Assembly (NCBI GenBank): GCA_023807065.1 | Contig: JAJJLU010003552.1 | Location: 1 to 55,082 of the forward strand | Origin: Isotricha intestinalis | Lineage: Eukaryota; Ciliophora; Litostomatea; Vestibuliferida; Isotrichidae | Direction: 5' to 3' | Length of the DNA: 55,082 nt | In this document: in pieces, positions 1 through 9,503 of the stretch | Layout: the number at the start of each line of letters is the position of its first letter | Numbering within the stretch: position 1 is the first letter of the stretch | The notes under the pieces: generated by a model | Seen by the model: the letters and a program-made list of their open reading frames with translations, nothing else | What the model was told of the DNA's origin: nothing | Databases searched by the model: none | Made by a program: the position numbers and the translations under genes

Positions 1-865
1 AATCAGGACAAGTATAAAATGTAATTCTTCCTTTTTTAGAAGTATCAATATAATCTCCTTCACTTAAAGTAAAATATACAATATCTCTTTTATATAGTAA
101 ACTTGAATTATATGGATATGAAAGGTATTCTTCATAATTCATTAATTCATTAAATCTTATTTCTACATTAGATAACCTAAAAACTAACTTTCCTTTAAAT
201 TCTGGTAGATTATCATCAAGAAAGAAATATAATTTATTATATGTATTTGATGAATCTACTGTTGGAGTAATTAAATGAGACATTGGTAGAAAACTTTTTC
301 GAAATGTAACAAATGCAATTAAATTATCATAAGTATAAATAATTTCATTTTGAAAAGTAATAGGAATAGTAAAATAATATTCAACAAAAGTATCGGAGGA
401 AACTGTATTTTGAGGACCAAAAGTATAACCTATTTCTGAATATAATGGTTTATATTCTTCTTTTTCTATGTTATACCAAGTATATGAAATAGCTGTTTGT
501 TTTGGAATGCCATTATAATCAAAAGAAAATAAATTTTCATTTGTAGATGATAAATAAGTTTCAGTATTTCCATTGCTTGTTATTGTTATTTTTAATGCTA
601 TTCCACTCAATCCTGATCTATTAAGTGTTTTAAAAGTAATTGTTTGACCTGGATTTGCAATAAAATTCATTGCTTGAAAACCATACATCAATTCAGTATT
701 TAAATTTATTTTATCTAAAATAGATACATTATCTAATAATATATCTTTACAATAATCATCACAAAGAATATCTATTTTTAAATGAATGTGATTTTGTATT
801 TTAGTTAAGATTATTATATAGGATATTAGAAAAAAATTCATATTTATAAAAATAAAATATTTCAT
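1..865 (-). CDS. Partial secreted or membrane ectodomain protein (3' end outside window)
   Basis: An open frame starts at the ATG whose first base is 865 and runs without a stop to the window edge, giving at least 288 codons. The N-terminus is hydrophobic (MKYFIFINMNFFLISYIII) and looks like a signal peptide or signal anchor. The rest is rich in Thr, Tyr, Ser and Asn with a few Cys and several N-x-S/T sites, as expected of an extracellular beta-rich domain. No transmembrane segment is seen yet, but the C-terminus is missing. The gene lies head-to-tail with the type I membrane protein at 952-1893 on the same strand, and both look like cell-surface proteins. I recognise no family. The start is supported by A/T-rich upstream sequence and by the hydrophobic leader immediately after it. 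Confidence 0.75.
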   Translation of the reverse strand, partial: MKYFIFINMNFFLISYIIILTKIQNHIHLKIDILCDDYCKDILLDNVSILDKINLNTELMYGFQAMNFIANPGQTITFKTLNRSGLSGIALKITITSNGNTETYLSSTNENLFSFDYNGIPKQTAISYTWYNIEKEEYKPLYSEIGYTFGPQNTVSSDTFVEYYFTIPITFQNEIIYTYDNLIAFVTFRKSFLPMSHLITPTVDSSNTYNKLYFFLDDNLPEFKGKLVFRLSNVEIRFNELMNYEEYLSYPYNSSLLYKRDIVYFTLSEGDYIDTSKKGRITFYTCPD

Positions 866-951
866 AATATTTTTTTAAAAGATATACTTTAAATTGCATA
901 AATATTTTTAGTATAAATATTTTCAAATCATTTAATTATTTAAAATTAATA

Positions 952-1893
952 TTAATTTTCTTTTTTATTCCCCTTTTTTAATACATCCATTTTAAATAGA
1001 ATGAATAATATAATACAAAGTATTATTATAACAATAACAATTATTAGAATTATTAATAAAAAAGAACTTCTAGGAACTTCGTATTCTCGATATTCAGTCT
1101 TTGCTAAATATAAACTTATTTTTTCATCTTTTTCAACTTTCATTTTGAATCTTAAAATCAAATAATTATATTGATTTAATTCATCACTATTATTAATTTT
1201 TCCTTGATAATTATAATAATTATTCTCTAATTTATATTTATCATTTGAAAAAGAATCATAACTTATATCTAAAATTTCTTCATCAGTATATACTACTTTT
1301 GATTTTAAATAAGAAATTTTCGAAACAGAAAAATTTGAAGAAATACTTAAATAAGTAATATAGAAGTTTCTTAGTGTAGTTAAAATATAATAATAATCAA
1401 ATGTTTTCTTATAATCAATAATAATAGGTTCATTTTCTGAAAATGAAGAAACACTTAGAATAGGAGCAGTAAAATATAAATAATTAGAAAATCTTAAATT
1501 AGAAGTTATTGTAACATTAACAGTTTCAATTGGAATTTTAACTACTATATATTGTGTTTTTGAAGTCACAGGAATAAATTGAGGACAATCAATATAATCA
1601 TTTGAATATCTAATTTCTGGTTCTGTCATTATATAATCAAATAATTTATATTGAAAAGTTTTAAATTTAATTTCTCCTGTTACTTCAATTACATAAGATA
1701 AATTTCCTAATTTTCCTGAATAAGTATTTTCAATTACCATATATTTGTCTCCTGCAAATAAATATTGGGAATATATTGTTCTTGACGAATTTATTGTTGT
1801 CTCAAATATTATTACATCCGATTGTTGGGAATTAATTAAATTTAAAGAGAAAAATAAACAATATAAGAATAATAATGAAGAGTTTAGACTCAT
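952..1893 (-). CDS. Type I membrane protein with signal peptide and one C-terminal TM helix
   Basis: The 313-residue protein begins with a hydrophobic leader (about residues 5-22) followed by an ectodomain of about 250 residues. The ectodomain is rich in Tyr, Ser, Thr and Ile and has several N-x-S/T sites. A long aliphatic transmembrane stretch follows (about residues 277-302), then a short basic tail ending KKGNKKEN. This predicts an extracellular N-terminus and a minimal cytoplasmic tail, so the protein is more likely an adhesin, coat protein or co-receptor than an enzyme. It sits between another ectodomain protein and the large receptor-like protein, all on the minus strand. No family is recognised. 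The layout is clear from the sequence; the role is inferred. Confidence 0.75.
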   Translation of the reverse strand: MSLNSSLLFLYCLFFSLNLINSQQSDVIIFETTINSSRTIYSQYLFAGDKYMVIENTYSGKLGNLSYVIEVTGEIKFKTFQYKLFDYIMTEPEIRYSNDYIDCPQFIPVTSKTQYIVVKIPIETVNVTITSNLRFSNYLYFTAPILSVSSFSENEPIIIDYKKTFDYYYILTTLRNFYITYLSISSNFSVSKISYLKSKVVYTDEEILDISYDSFSNDKYKLENNYYNYQGKINNSDELNQYNYLILRFKMKVEKDEKISLYLAKTEYREYEVPRSSFLLIILIIVIVIIILCIILFILFKMDVLKKGNKKEN

Positions 1894-2052
1894 TTATAAT
1901 AAAATTTTTTAGATTTTACTTTTATATAATAATAAATTTATAATATATTAAAAAGTTATTTGATATTTTCAAAACAAATAATTTAAATATTTAATTTTCC
2001 TAATTAATTATTTCTCATTTAAATAATATTTTGTAAGATTAAATGAATTAAA

Positions 2053-5000
2053 TTATTTATCAAATTTTTCATTTGGATATTCATATTGTCTGGGTAATAT
2101 TCCTATTCTTGTTATCATTTTTCTTATTTCTTGATAATTTTCAAATTCTAAATATTCATTATCAACATTTAATAATTTTAATTCTTTCTTAACTAATTTT
2201 AATTTACTTTGATCTTGTAATAATGTTCCAATAATAAATAATTTTTTAATTTTATTTTTATTTTGAACATTCCAATTTTTAAATAATTCTTTTATATTCT
2301 CTTTATTAACTTTTTTATTTACTTCATTTTGAAAATTTTCAGTTAGAATAACAATAAAAACTTCTCTAAAAGTATTATCTAAGCTTTCATTAATATTATT
2401 ATTATATTCATTTATAACTTTTAATAAAGTATCTAAAGGAAATTTCATTTTCATATCATTATAAAGATCATCATAATGTTCATCATTAAAATTATCTTTT
2501 ATATTATTTTCAATATTATTATAAAATTGATTATCCTTATTTTCATTATTTATTTTATCTTTTAAAGCTTCAGAATATAAATCATCTAAAATTGAACTAA
2601 TAAAAGCATAATTTTGAGAATCTTTAAAAGTTAAAGGAATTAATTTTTTAATATGTTCATTATATCCTTCTTTAGTATATGTATATAATGCAAATTTATC
2701 TTCTGAAGATAAATAATTTTCAAAAATATTTTTCATAATTTTTGTTTGTTGAATTTCAATTTTTGACTTTTTTTCATTATTTATTGGAGTTCTATCAAGT
2801 ATAATAATCATATCTTTAAAGAAAGTATTTAATTTATTTAAATTATTATTACATGTTTCAAATAATTTTAAACAAATTTTTTCGTCATTTGAATTTATAT
2901 TTAATAAATCTGGATTATATTTAGAAAAATTAAGAATGTTTAAAATTTTTTGATTTGCTTTAACATATATTTTTCCATTTGAAATTAATAATTTATCATT
3001 AATAACTTTATTATAATACATAATTGCAGTTGAATAATCACCTGATAATTTAGCAAATTTTCCCATTAAATAATTATATTCTTGATTGAGAATAAAATAA
3101 TTTAAATATATATTAGAATTTGAATTTACTTGATGAACATTTTTTAATTCATATAAAAAATTTTTATAAGCAGTTCTTAAATTTTCATAAGTAAAATTAT
3201 TATCAGATGAAGGTTCAATTTTATATTTAATTAAATCAATATAATATTTTAATCTTCTTTGTACTCTAATAACACTTTTAAAACAACTTTTCATTTCTAA
3301 TTCAAATCCAATTGTTTGTTCATTATTTGAAGAATATAAATTATCATCATATTCAAATTTTAATTCTCTTTCTTCATTTATTTTATGATTTACTTGTCTT
3401 TTAACAATTAATTTTAATTTTTCTATTCTAAATTTAAATTGTTGAAGAAGACAAAAAATAATTTTTTCATTTTTTTTTTCTATATCTTTTGCTTCTAATA
3501 ATTTTAAAATACATATTTGAATACATTCTTCATATTTTGAAGAATTATGAATATTTTTTTTTGTATAATAATCATAATAAAAAATAAATGCTTGTTTTAT
3601 TGATTTATATAATGGACTTTCTTTATTTTTTGTCATTGAAATTATTTGATTTAAAATTTTTTCAATTTTTCTTAAATTTGAAAAAAACATATGATATGCA
3701 TAAAATAATTTTGCAAATCTTGTAAATTCCAAATTACTCATAATATTTTGATTAGTTAAATTCTGATTAATTGTTTTTTGTTCTTGTTTTAAAATATTTT
3801 TTTTAATTGCTGTAAAATAACTTTTATTTGATTTAAAATCATTATTAACTTTTTGTTCATTCATTTCATGAAAAAAATATTCATTTATTTTTTTTTTTCT
3901 TGTTTTTTCAATTATTAAATCTTCTTTTTCTGGAATGTCTAAACTTTTTGATAAAAAAGTAATTGATTTATCATATTTATTACTTAAATTATTTAAATTT
4001 CCTATATTTGATAAACAAATTTGTTTACCAAAAATATTTTGTATTTCATTAAAAATTTCATTTGATGATAAAAAATTGATTATTGCATTTTTATCATAAT
4101 TTGCTTGAGGATTTTCTAAAAAAAGAAAAACTTTTTTTAAAGATAGAATTAAATCAAATTTACTACTTATTTCTTGATTTTTTATTGGAATTATTTCATC
4201 TAATTCATCATCTAATAATTGAATTTCTTCTTCTGTTTTTTTCTTTTTATTTAAATGTTTTAAATTTAAAAAATTATTCTTTTGGAAAGATGGTTTATTC
4301 ATAAAAATGTCTTTTTGTTTATTTAATTCATTATTTAAATTAAATTCTGAATTTTCATTTTCAAAAAATTTTTGCTTATTTAATCCTAAATTCAAAGATA
4401 ATGCTATATAATTAAATTTTTTGTTTTTATTATTATTAATTTGTTTATAATTTTGTTCATTTAATTTATTTCCTGAATCTTCTTTTATTCTTTGTTGAAT
4501 ATCTTTAATTGGTCTTGTTATATTTTTCCCAAAAATTAAAATTAATTGCCCACAAAAAGTTATTAAAATTGTTCCAATTAAAAAAAAGATAAAACCATAA
4601 TGAATAGTTATAAATATTACATCTGAGGAAAATATATTATATAAATTATTTTCTAAAGTATTATTTACTGTATAAATTATTGATAATAAATGATTATTAT
4701 CATAATTTGATTTTTCAAAATCTTGAAAAAAAATTGGAAAAATTTTATAATTAAAATAATTTCCTCCTTTTGTATAATTTATAGACATTAAATGATTAGG
4801 AAGTGTAGAAAAATTTAATGAATAAAAATACATATTGTTTTGAAAGTTTTCTACTCTTGAATTATCATTTGGAATATAAATATTATCTAAATTATATTTT
4901 TTAATTAAAATAGGAACAATTGAATTATTAAAATAAGTTACTTCTTGTACTGTGTATTTAGAATTAAAATTAAATTCTAATCTTACTATATCATAAAAAT

Positions 5001-6084
5001 AATCATTATTAAATAAATTAAATCCAGGATAATATAAAGGAATAAGTGAATTTACTCTTGAAATATAAAAATAACCATTTAAATGTTTATTAAAATTATC
5101 AAAAATATTAAAATAATTTGAAAGTAAAAAATCAATGCATATATATATATTATTATCATCATTATGAGAAACTTCTTTTTCTAAAATAAAATTTAAATTT
5201 CTAAATTTATATATAATACAAAATGTAATTCCAATTTTCTTTTCTTTATAACTAGAAAAAATATAAGGATAAGAAATAAAATTTGTTATTTCATTATCTA
5301 TTTTTATAGCATTTTGAATTTGAAGATAAATATCAGAACAAAAAAAATAAAAATAATTTGGAGTATCCATTTCATTATTTAAACAAAATTGTTCATTTTT
5401 TTTATTTCCAAACAAAGAATAAAAATATTCATTATTTTTTAAAACAGGATAACTTATAAAAACCTCAGTTTTCCTATTAGCTAAATATATTAAATCAACT
5501 TCATAAGATTTTTTATCATTAAACATTTGAACAATTGTTTTCCAAATAGGAATTAAATGAATTGATAATGCTAATAATTTTAATCTATTTTTAGTTAATT
5601 CATTTTTGATATTTCTATAATTTTTTATGTTTTTTATATTATTTTCAGTAAAAGTATCATTAATAAACCAAACTGCTATATTTGATAAATCTTTATTTTT
5701 ATCATTTATTATATCAGAATAATTTTCATATAAATATTTTGCATTAATTAAATATTCACTTATAGTTAATTTTTTTTTTTCAAATAAATAATTTAAATAA
5801 TCTGAGGTTCCACTTATTTCATTATTTAATTTTGCTAAAGTCATTTTCATCATGGATAAAGAATTTATTATTTTTTGGAATTTAAAATATATTAATTCTT
5901 GTATTGTTTCCATAATATGCCCCACTTTTTTATTTTCTATTAATCTTATTTTCTTTTGTAGATCTTCTCTAAAAAAAACATTCAAAAAAATTATTGTTGA
6001 AATAATTGATAATATAATAGATATAAATAAAGTTATTACAATTGGTAAAATAAAATCTCTTTTTAATATATTTATTAATTTCAT
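2053..6084 (-). CDS. Large two-TM receptor-like protein: ectodomain, HAMP-like linker, helical region and VWA-like domain
   Basis: The 1343-residue protein has a first TM helix at about residues 12-36, a large extracellular region of about 460 residues, and a second TM at about 497-518. The second TM is followed directly by GKNITRPIKDIQQRI, which has the look of the first helix of a HAMP domain. This is the layout of Cache-type sensors, although I cannot prove a Cache fold by eye. The long cytoplasmic part is Asn/Lys-rich, then helical and possibly TPR-like around residues 900-1080. From about residue 1090 it resembles a von Willebrand A domain: a hydrophobic strand (MIIILDRTP), a later strand (FIVILTEN) and a strand near the end (KKLFIIGT). 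The DxSxS metal site is degenerate (D-R-T). No kinase, cyclase or methyl-accepting domain is visible. It probably senses an external ligand and signals by protein contact. The domain calls are by pattern only. Confidence 0.7.
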   Translation of the reverse strand: MKLINILKRDFILPIVITLFISIILSIISTIIFLNVFFREDLQKKIRLIENKKVGHIMETIQELIYFKFQKIINSLSMMKMTLAKLNNEISGTSDYLNYLFEKKKLTISEYLINAKYLYENYSDIINDKNKDLSNIAVWFINDTFTENNIKNIKNYRNIKNELTKNRLKLLALSIHLIPIWKTIVQMFNDKKSYEVDLIYLANRKTEVFISYPVLKNNEYFYSLFGNKKNEQFCLNNEMDTPNYFYFFCSDIYLQIQNAIKIDNEITNFISYPYIFSSYKEKKIGITFCIIYKFRNLNFILEKEVSHNDDNNIYICIDFLLSNYFNIFDNFNKHLNGYFYISRVNSLIPLYYPGFNLFNNDYFYDIVRLEFNFNSKYTVQEVTYFNNSIVPILIKKYNLDNIYIPNDNSRVENFQNNMYFYSLNFSTLPNHLMSINYTKGGNYFNYKIFPIFFQDFEKSNYDNNHLLSIIYTVNNTLENNLYNIFSSDVIFITIHYGFIFFLIGTILITFCGQLILIFGKNITRPIKDIQQRIKEDSGNKLNEQNYKQINNNKNKKFNYIALSLNLGLNKQKFFENENSEFNLNNELNKQKDIFMNKPSFQKNNFLNLKHLNKKKKTEEEIQLLDDELDEIIPIKNQEISSKFDLILSLKKVFLFLENPQANYDKNAIINFLSSNEIFNEIQNIFGKQICLSNIGNLNNLSNKYDKSITFLSKSLDIPEKEDLIIEKTRKKKINEYFFHEMNEQKVNNDFKSNKSYFTAIKKNILKQEQKTINQNLTNQNIMSNLEFTRFAKLFYAYHMFFSNLRKIEKILNQIISMTKNKESPLYKSIKQAFIFYYDYYTKKNIHNSSKYEECIQICILKLLEAKDIEKKNEKIIFCLLQQFKFRIEKLKLIVKRQVNHKINEERELKFEYDDNLYSSNNEQTIGFELEMKSCFKSVIRVQRRLKYYIDLIKYKIEPSSDNNFTYENLRTAYKNFLYELKNVHQVNSNSNIYLNYFILNQEYNYLMGKFAKLSGDYSTAIMYYNKVINDKLLISNGKIYVKANQKILNILNFSKYNPDLLNINSNDEKICLKLFETCNNNLNKLNTFFKDMIIILDRTPINNEKKSKIEIQQTKIMKNIFENYLSSEDKFALYTYTKEGYNEHIKKLIPLTFKDSQNYAFISSILDDLYSEALKDKINNENKDNQFYNNIENNIKDNFNDEHYDDLYNDMKMKFPLDTLLKVINEYNNNINESLDNTFREVFIVILTENFQNEVNKKVNKENIKELFKNWNVQNKNKIKKLFIIGTLLQDQSKLKLVKKELKLLNVDNEYLEFENYQEIRKMITRIGILPRQYEYPNEKFDK

Positions 6085-6325
6085 TTATTTCAAAATTTAA
6101 TTTAAAAAAAAATAAAAATATTCTTATATAAAGGAAAAAAAATTTAATTTATATTAATTTAAAATATAAATTAAACTATGATAAAAGAAATTAAAAAATG
6201 AAATTAGCAAGAAGAGATTATATTTACTTTCATATATATTAGAAAATCTAAAATAATTTAAAACCAATATTTAGTATTAACCTGAATTTAATTATGTAGG
6301 AATGATAATTAAAAAAAAATTGACT

Positions 6326-9112
6326 TTAATATTTAATAACACTTGTTCCTTTATTTTTAATTTTTTTATTATCATCACTTAAATCAACATTCTTATAATA
6401 ATGAGGCGCAACTTCCATTAACCATTCAGGTTTAATTTCAATTAAATAGTTCATATATTCTTTACTAGTATAAATTAATTGATGGTAAATAACCCATCTT
6501 GGATTTTCTTTAAATAAAGAAGAACTAGGATGAATATAAACAGAATGTGAATTTTTAATTGTTCTATAAATTCCATCTTTACATAGTTTTGCACTATTAA
6601 AAAAAAATCCACTAACAATACATTTTCTAATATTTATACTTGTATTTTCATTATTAATACTTAAATTTTCATCTTCAACATTAATACCAACTTTACTGCA
6701 TATATTAATTAATTGTTCTTTTATATTTCTTGCTTTTTTCATTGATTTAAAATGAATAAAATTTTGTCTACACCAAACACTAGAATAATCAGTTTCTTCC
6801 CATTGATTATATATATTTAAAAGAGTAAAATGATCTCCTTCAAAAAAGGAAAAAGTTTCTTTAATTTTTTCCGAATTTCCAATTTCATTTTTATCTCTTG
6901 GTTTATAGAAAAAACTACTTCCAACAGATATCATAGAGACAATTGTTAAAATTTGATCTAAGCAAAAATATTGAACACTCATCATAATACATTTAGATAA
7001 ATTAGGTTCAATTGGAAATTCACTCATTTCTCTTCCTAATTTAGTTAATTCTCCTTCATTATTTAAAGCACCTAAAGCATAAAGTTGTTCTAATCCTCTG
7101 ATTAAAATCTCTTTAGGTGGATTATCAATAAAATCAAAATTAACTAAATCATCAATACCAAGAGTTTTTAACAATAAAATAACACTATTTAAATTACATC
7201 TTTGTATTTCAGGAATATTTTCACTATCACATTCATTAAGATAAGAATTTGCAGTATATAATCTAAAACATTTTCCTGGTTTTACTCTTCCTGCTCTTCC
7301 TGCTCTTTGTAATGCATTTGCTTTTGATATTGGTGTTATTGCTAATGTTTCTATATTATTTCTAGGATTAAAACTCATTATTTTTGAAAATCCACAATCT
7401 ATTACATATACTACTCCATCTATTGTTATTGATGTTTCTGCAATATTTGTTGCTAATATTATTTTACGTTCATTTGGTGGAGTTGGTATAAAAATTTTAT
7501 TTTGTTCTTCTGATGGTAAAGATGAATATATTGGTAATATAATATATGTTGGAATTTTATTTTTTAAACCTTTAGTTCTATTATATATCATTTCTCTTGC
7601 AGTTTCAATTTCTTCTTGTCCAGTTAAAAAAATTAATATATCACCATTTAAAGGTTGAGTAATATGAATTTGTAAAGCAGTAACAACTGAAGCTTCTATA
7701 TAATCTGGTTCTGGCTCTTTTGTATAATATATATCAACTGGGTACCGACGACCTGGTATATTTATTAAGGGAGGATTATCAAAATATTCTATAAATTTTT
7801 CTGTTTGAAGAGTTGCTGAAGATATTATTATTTTTAAATCTTTCCTTACTTTAATTATATCTTTTATTAATGCAAATATTATATCTGTAAATATAGTTCT
7901 TTCATGTGCTTCATCAATAATAATTACACTATAACTGTTTAATTGAGGTTCAGTTAATAATTCTCTTAAGAAAATACCATCTGTCATAAATTTTATTTTA
8001 GTTAAATTTGAAGTATTTTCTTCAAATCGAATAGAATAACCAACTTCATGTCCTAATTTACAATTTTTTTCATAAGCAACTCTTGCAGCAACACTCATTG
8101 CAGCAACTCTTCTTGGTTGAGTTATTCCTATTTTAAAATTATTATTTGTATATCCTACTTCACTTAAATATTGAGGTAATTGAGTTGTTTTTCCACATCC
8201 TGTTTCACCTTGAATTATTGTTATTTGATTATCTCTTATTGTTTCTAATATTTTATCTCTATATAAATATATAGGAAGAAGGGTTCTTAAATGATTTATT
8301 GATTTTTCTAATGTATTTTTCTCTTCTTCTAATATTTCTTTAAATGTTTTATTTTTTTTATTATCATTTACTTTTAATGATTTATCCATATTTTCACTTA
8401 ATGATGATGATGATGATGAATTTTTTCTTTTTTTTCTTGGAGAATTTAATGATAGGGAACTTGATGATGATGATTCAGAATGAGATTTTTTTCTCATTTT
8501 ATTTTTTATTCCTTCTAATAATTCTTGCTTTACAAAATTCATTTGATTTTCAATTATTAAATCATATTTATCTTTTTTATTTATTAAATTTTGAGAACCA
8601 TATTTAATTCCTGTTTTTCTTTTTTGTTCTTTTTCCCATAATTCTTCTTCATTTTCTTCATTATGTTTTTCTTTATATCTTTCATATAATTTTTTTATTT
8701 TTTTATCTTTAATAGCTAATTTTTCTCCTTTAAAATTATCATCATCTTCACTATCATTCATTGAAAATCTATTTTGAATATTTTCAGATTCTTTTATTTT
8801 ACTTGATGCTAAATCATAAATTTTTTGATTTATTTGATTCATTTTTATTTCTTCATTTGATAATTGAATTCCATTAAATAATTTTTTTTCATCTTCTAAT
8901 CTTCTTCTAAATAAATCTACTTGTTGAATACTTCTGTTTTTTAAATAACTCATTCTTGACATTTTTCTTAGTTCTGATGCCATTTTATGTTGCTCTGATT
9001 CTGTCAAAGGAACAGAATTTTTGTCACGTATTCTTTTATTTGATAAAAGATTTTTCTTTTCTAAAGATATATTAAGATTCTTTACCCTGTTTATGTTTAT
9101 TTCATCATTCAT
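6326..9112 (-). CDS. DHX16: Spliceosomal DEAH-box RNA helicase, DHX16/Prp2 type
   Basis: This 928-residue protein has every superfamily 2 DEAH motif: I GETGCGKTTQ (about residue 300), Ia TQPRRVAAMSVA, II DEAH (about 398), III SAT, IV LTGQEEIE, V TNIAETSITID and VI QRAGRAGRV. The winged-helix, ratchet and OB parts follow, with NNPRWVIYHQL-like and EVAPHYY signatures (as SSSLFKENPRWVIYH and WLMEVAPHYYK). The N-terminal 250 residues are charged, with Ser runs (about 210-235), and contain the LRKMSRMSYLKNR and ELWEKEQ stretches typical of DHX16 rather than DHX8 or DHX15. In the family, Prp2/DHX16 remodels the activated spliceosome before the first transesterification. Its presence fits a genome that still splices introns. 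I see no damage, and the length is near the usual for the family. DHX16 over a general DHX is a judgement from the N-terminus and the PEPDYIEASVVTALQIH segment. Confidence 0.92.
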   Translation of the reverse strand: MNDEININRVKNLNISLEKKNLLSNKRIRDKNSVPLTESEQHKMASELRKMSRMSYLKNRSIQQVDLFRRRLEDEKKLFNGIQLSNEEIKMNQINQKIYDLASSKIKESENIQNRFSMNDSEDDDNFKGEKLAIKDKKIKKLYERYKEKHNEENEEELWEKEQKRKTGIKYGSQNLINKKDKYDLIIENQMNFVKQELLEGIKNKMRKKSHSESSSSSSLSLNSPRKKRKNSSSSSSLSENMDKSLKVNDNKKNKTFKEILEEEKNTLEKSINHLRTLLPIYLYRDKILETIRDNQITIIQGETGCGKTTQLPQYLSEVGYTNNNFKIGITQPRRVAAMSVAARVAYEKNCKLGHEVGYSIRFEENTSNLTKIKFMTDGIFLRELLTEPQLNSYSVIIIDEAHERTIFTDIIFALIKDIIKVRKDLKIIISSATLQTEKFIEYFDNPPLINIPGRRYPVDIYYTKEPEPDYIEASVVTALQIHITQPLNGDILIFLTGQEEIETAREMIYNRTKGLKNKIPTYIILPIYSSLPSEEQNKIFIPTPPNERKIILATNIAETSITIDGVVYVIDCGFSKIMSFNPRNNIETLAITPISKANALQRAGRAGRVKPGKCFRLYTANSYLNECDSENIPEIQRCNLNSVILLLKTLGIDDLVNFDFIDNPPKEILIRGLEQLYALGALNNEGELTKLGREMSEFPIEPNLSKCIMMSVQYFCLDQILTIVSMISVGSSFFYKPRDKNEIGNSEKIKETFSFFEGDHFTLLNIYNQWEETDYSSVWCRQNFIHFKSMKKARNIKEQLINICSKVGINVEDENLSINNENTSINIRKCIVSGFFFNSAKLCKDGIYRTIKNSHSVYIHPSSSLFKENPRWVIYHQLIYTSKEYMNYLIEIKPEWLMEVAPHYYKNVDLSDDNKKIKNKGTSVIKY

Positions 9113-9503
9113 TTTTTTTATCTAAATTTTATTTTTTCTATTATTTACTTTTTAATTAATATTTAATCCAAAAATAATAATTAAATTTATTATGGAAATT
9201 TCTTAGATTAATATATTCACATTCAATCTTTCATATTAAAAATATTGATAGTTTTTAAAAAAAGAATATATAAAGTATCGGGATAAATATTGAGTCATTA
9301 ACTTTTCATTTATGATTTAACCAATTTATTAATATAAAAAACTAATTGAGTTAAATATATACCAATTAAATGAAATGTCTTATATGAAATAGTTATTATA
9401 TGTTCATTCTCTTTGTTACATGAAATAATAAAATATTTGTCAATCATTAAAAAAGAATTAAAATTATAAAATATACAAATATTCAAAAAAAACAATTAAA
9501 TAA

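Noticed and set aside
9310..9495. 61-codon minus-strand frame between the helicase and EF-hand genes
   Set aside because: Short, hydrophobic, A/T-driven composition, no domain or splice partner; lies in the 3' flank of the EF-hand gene.
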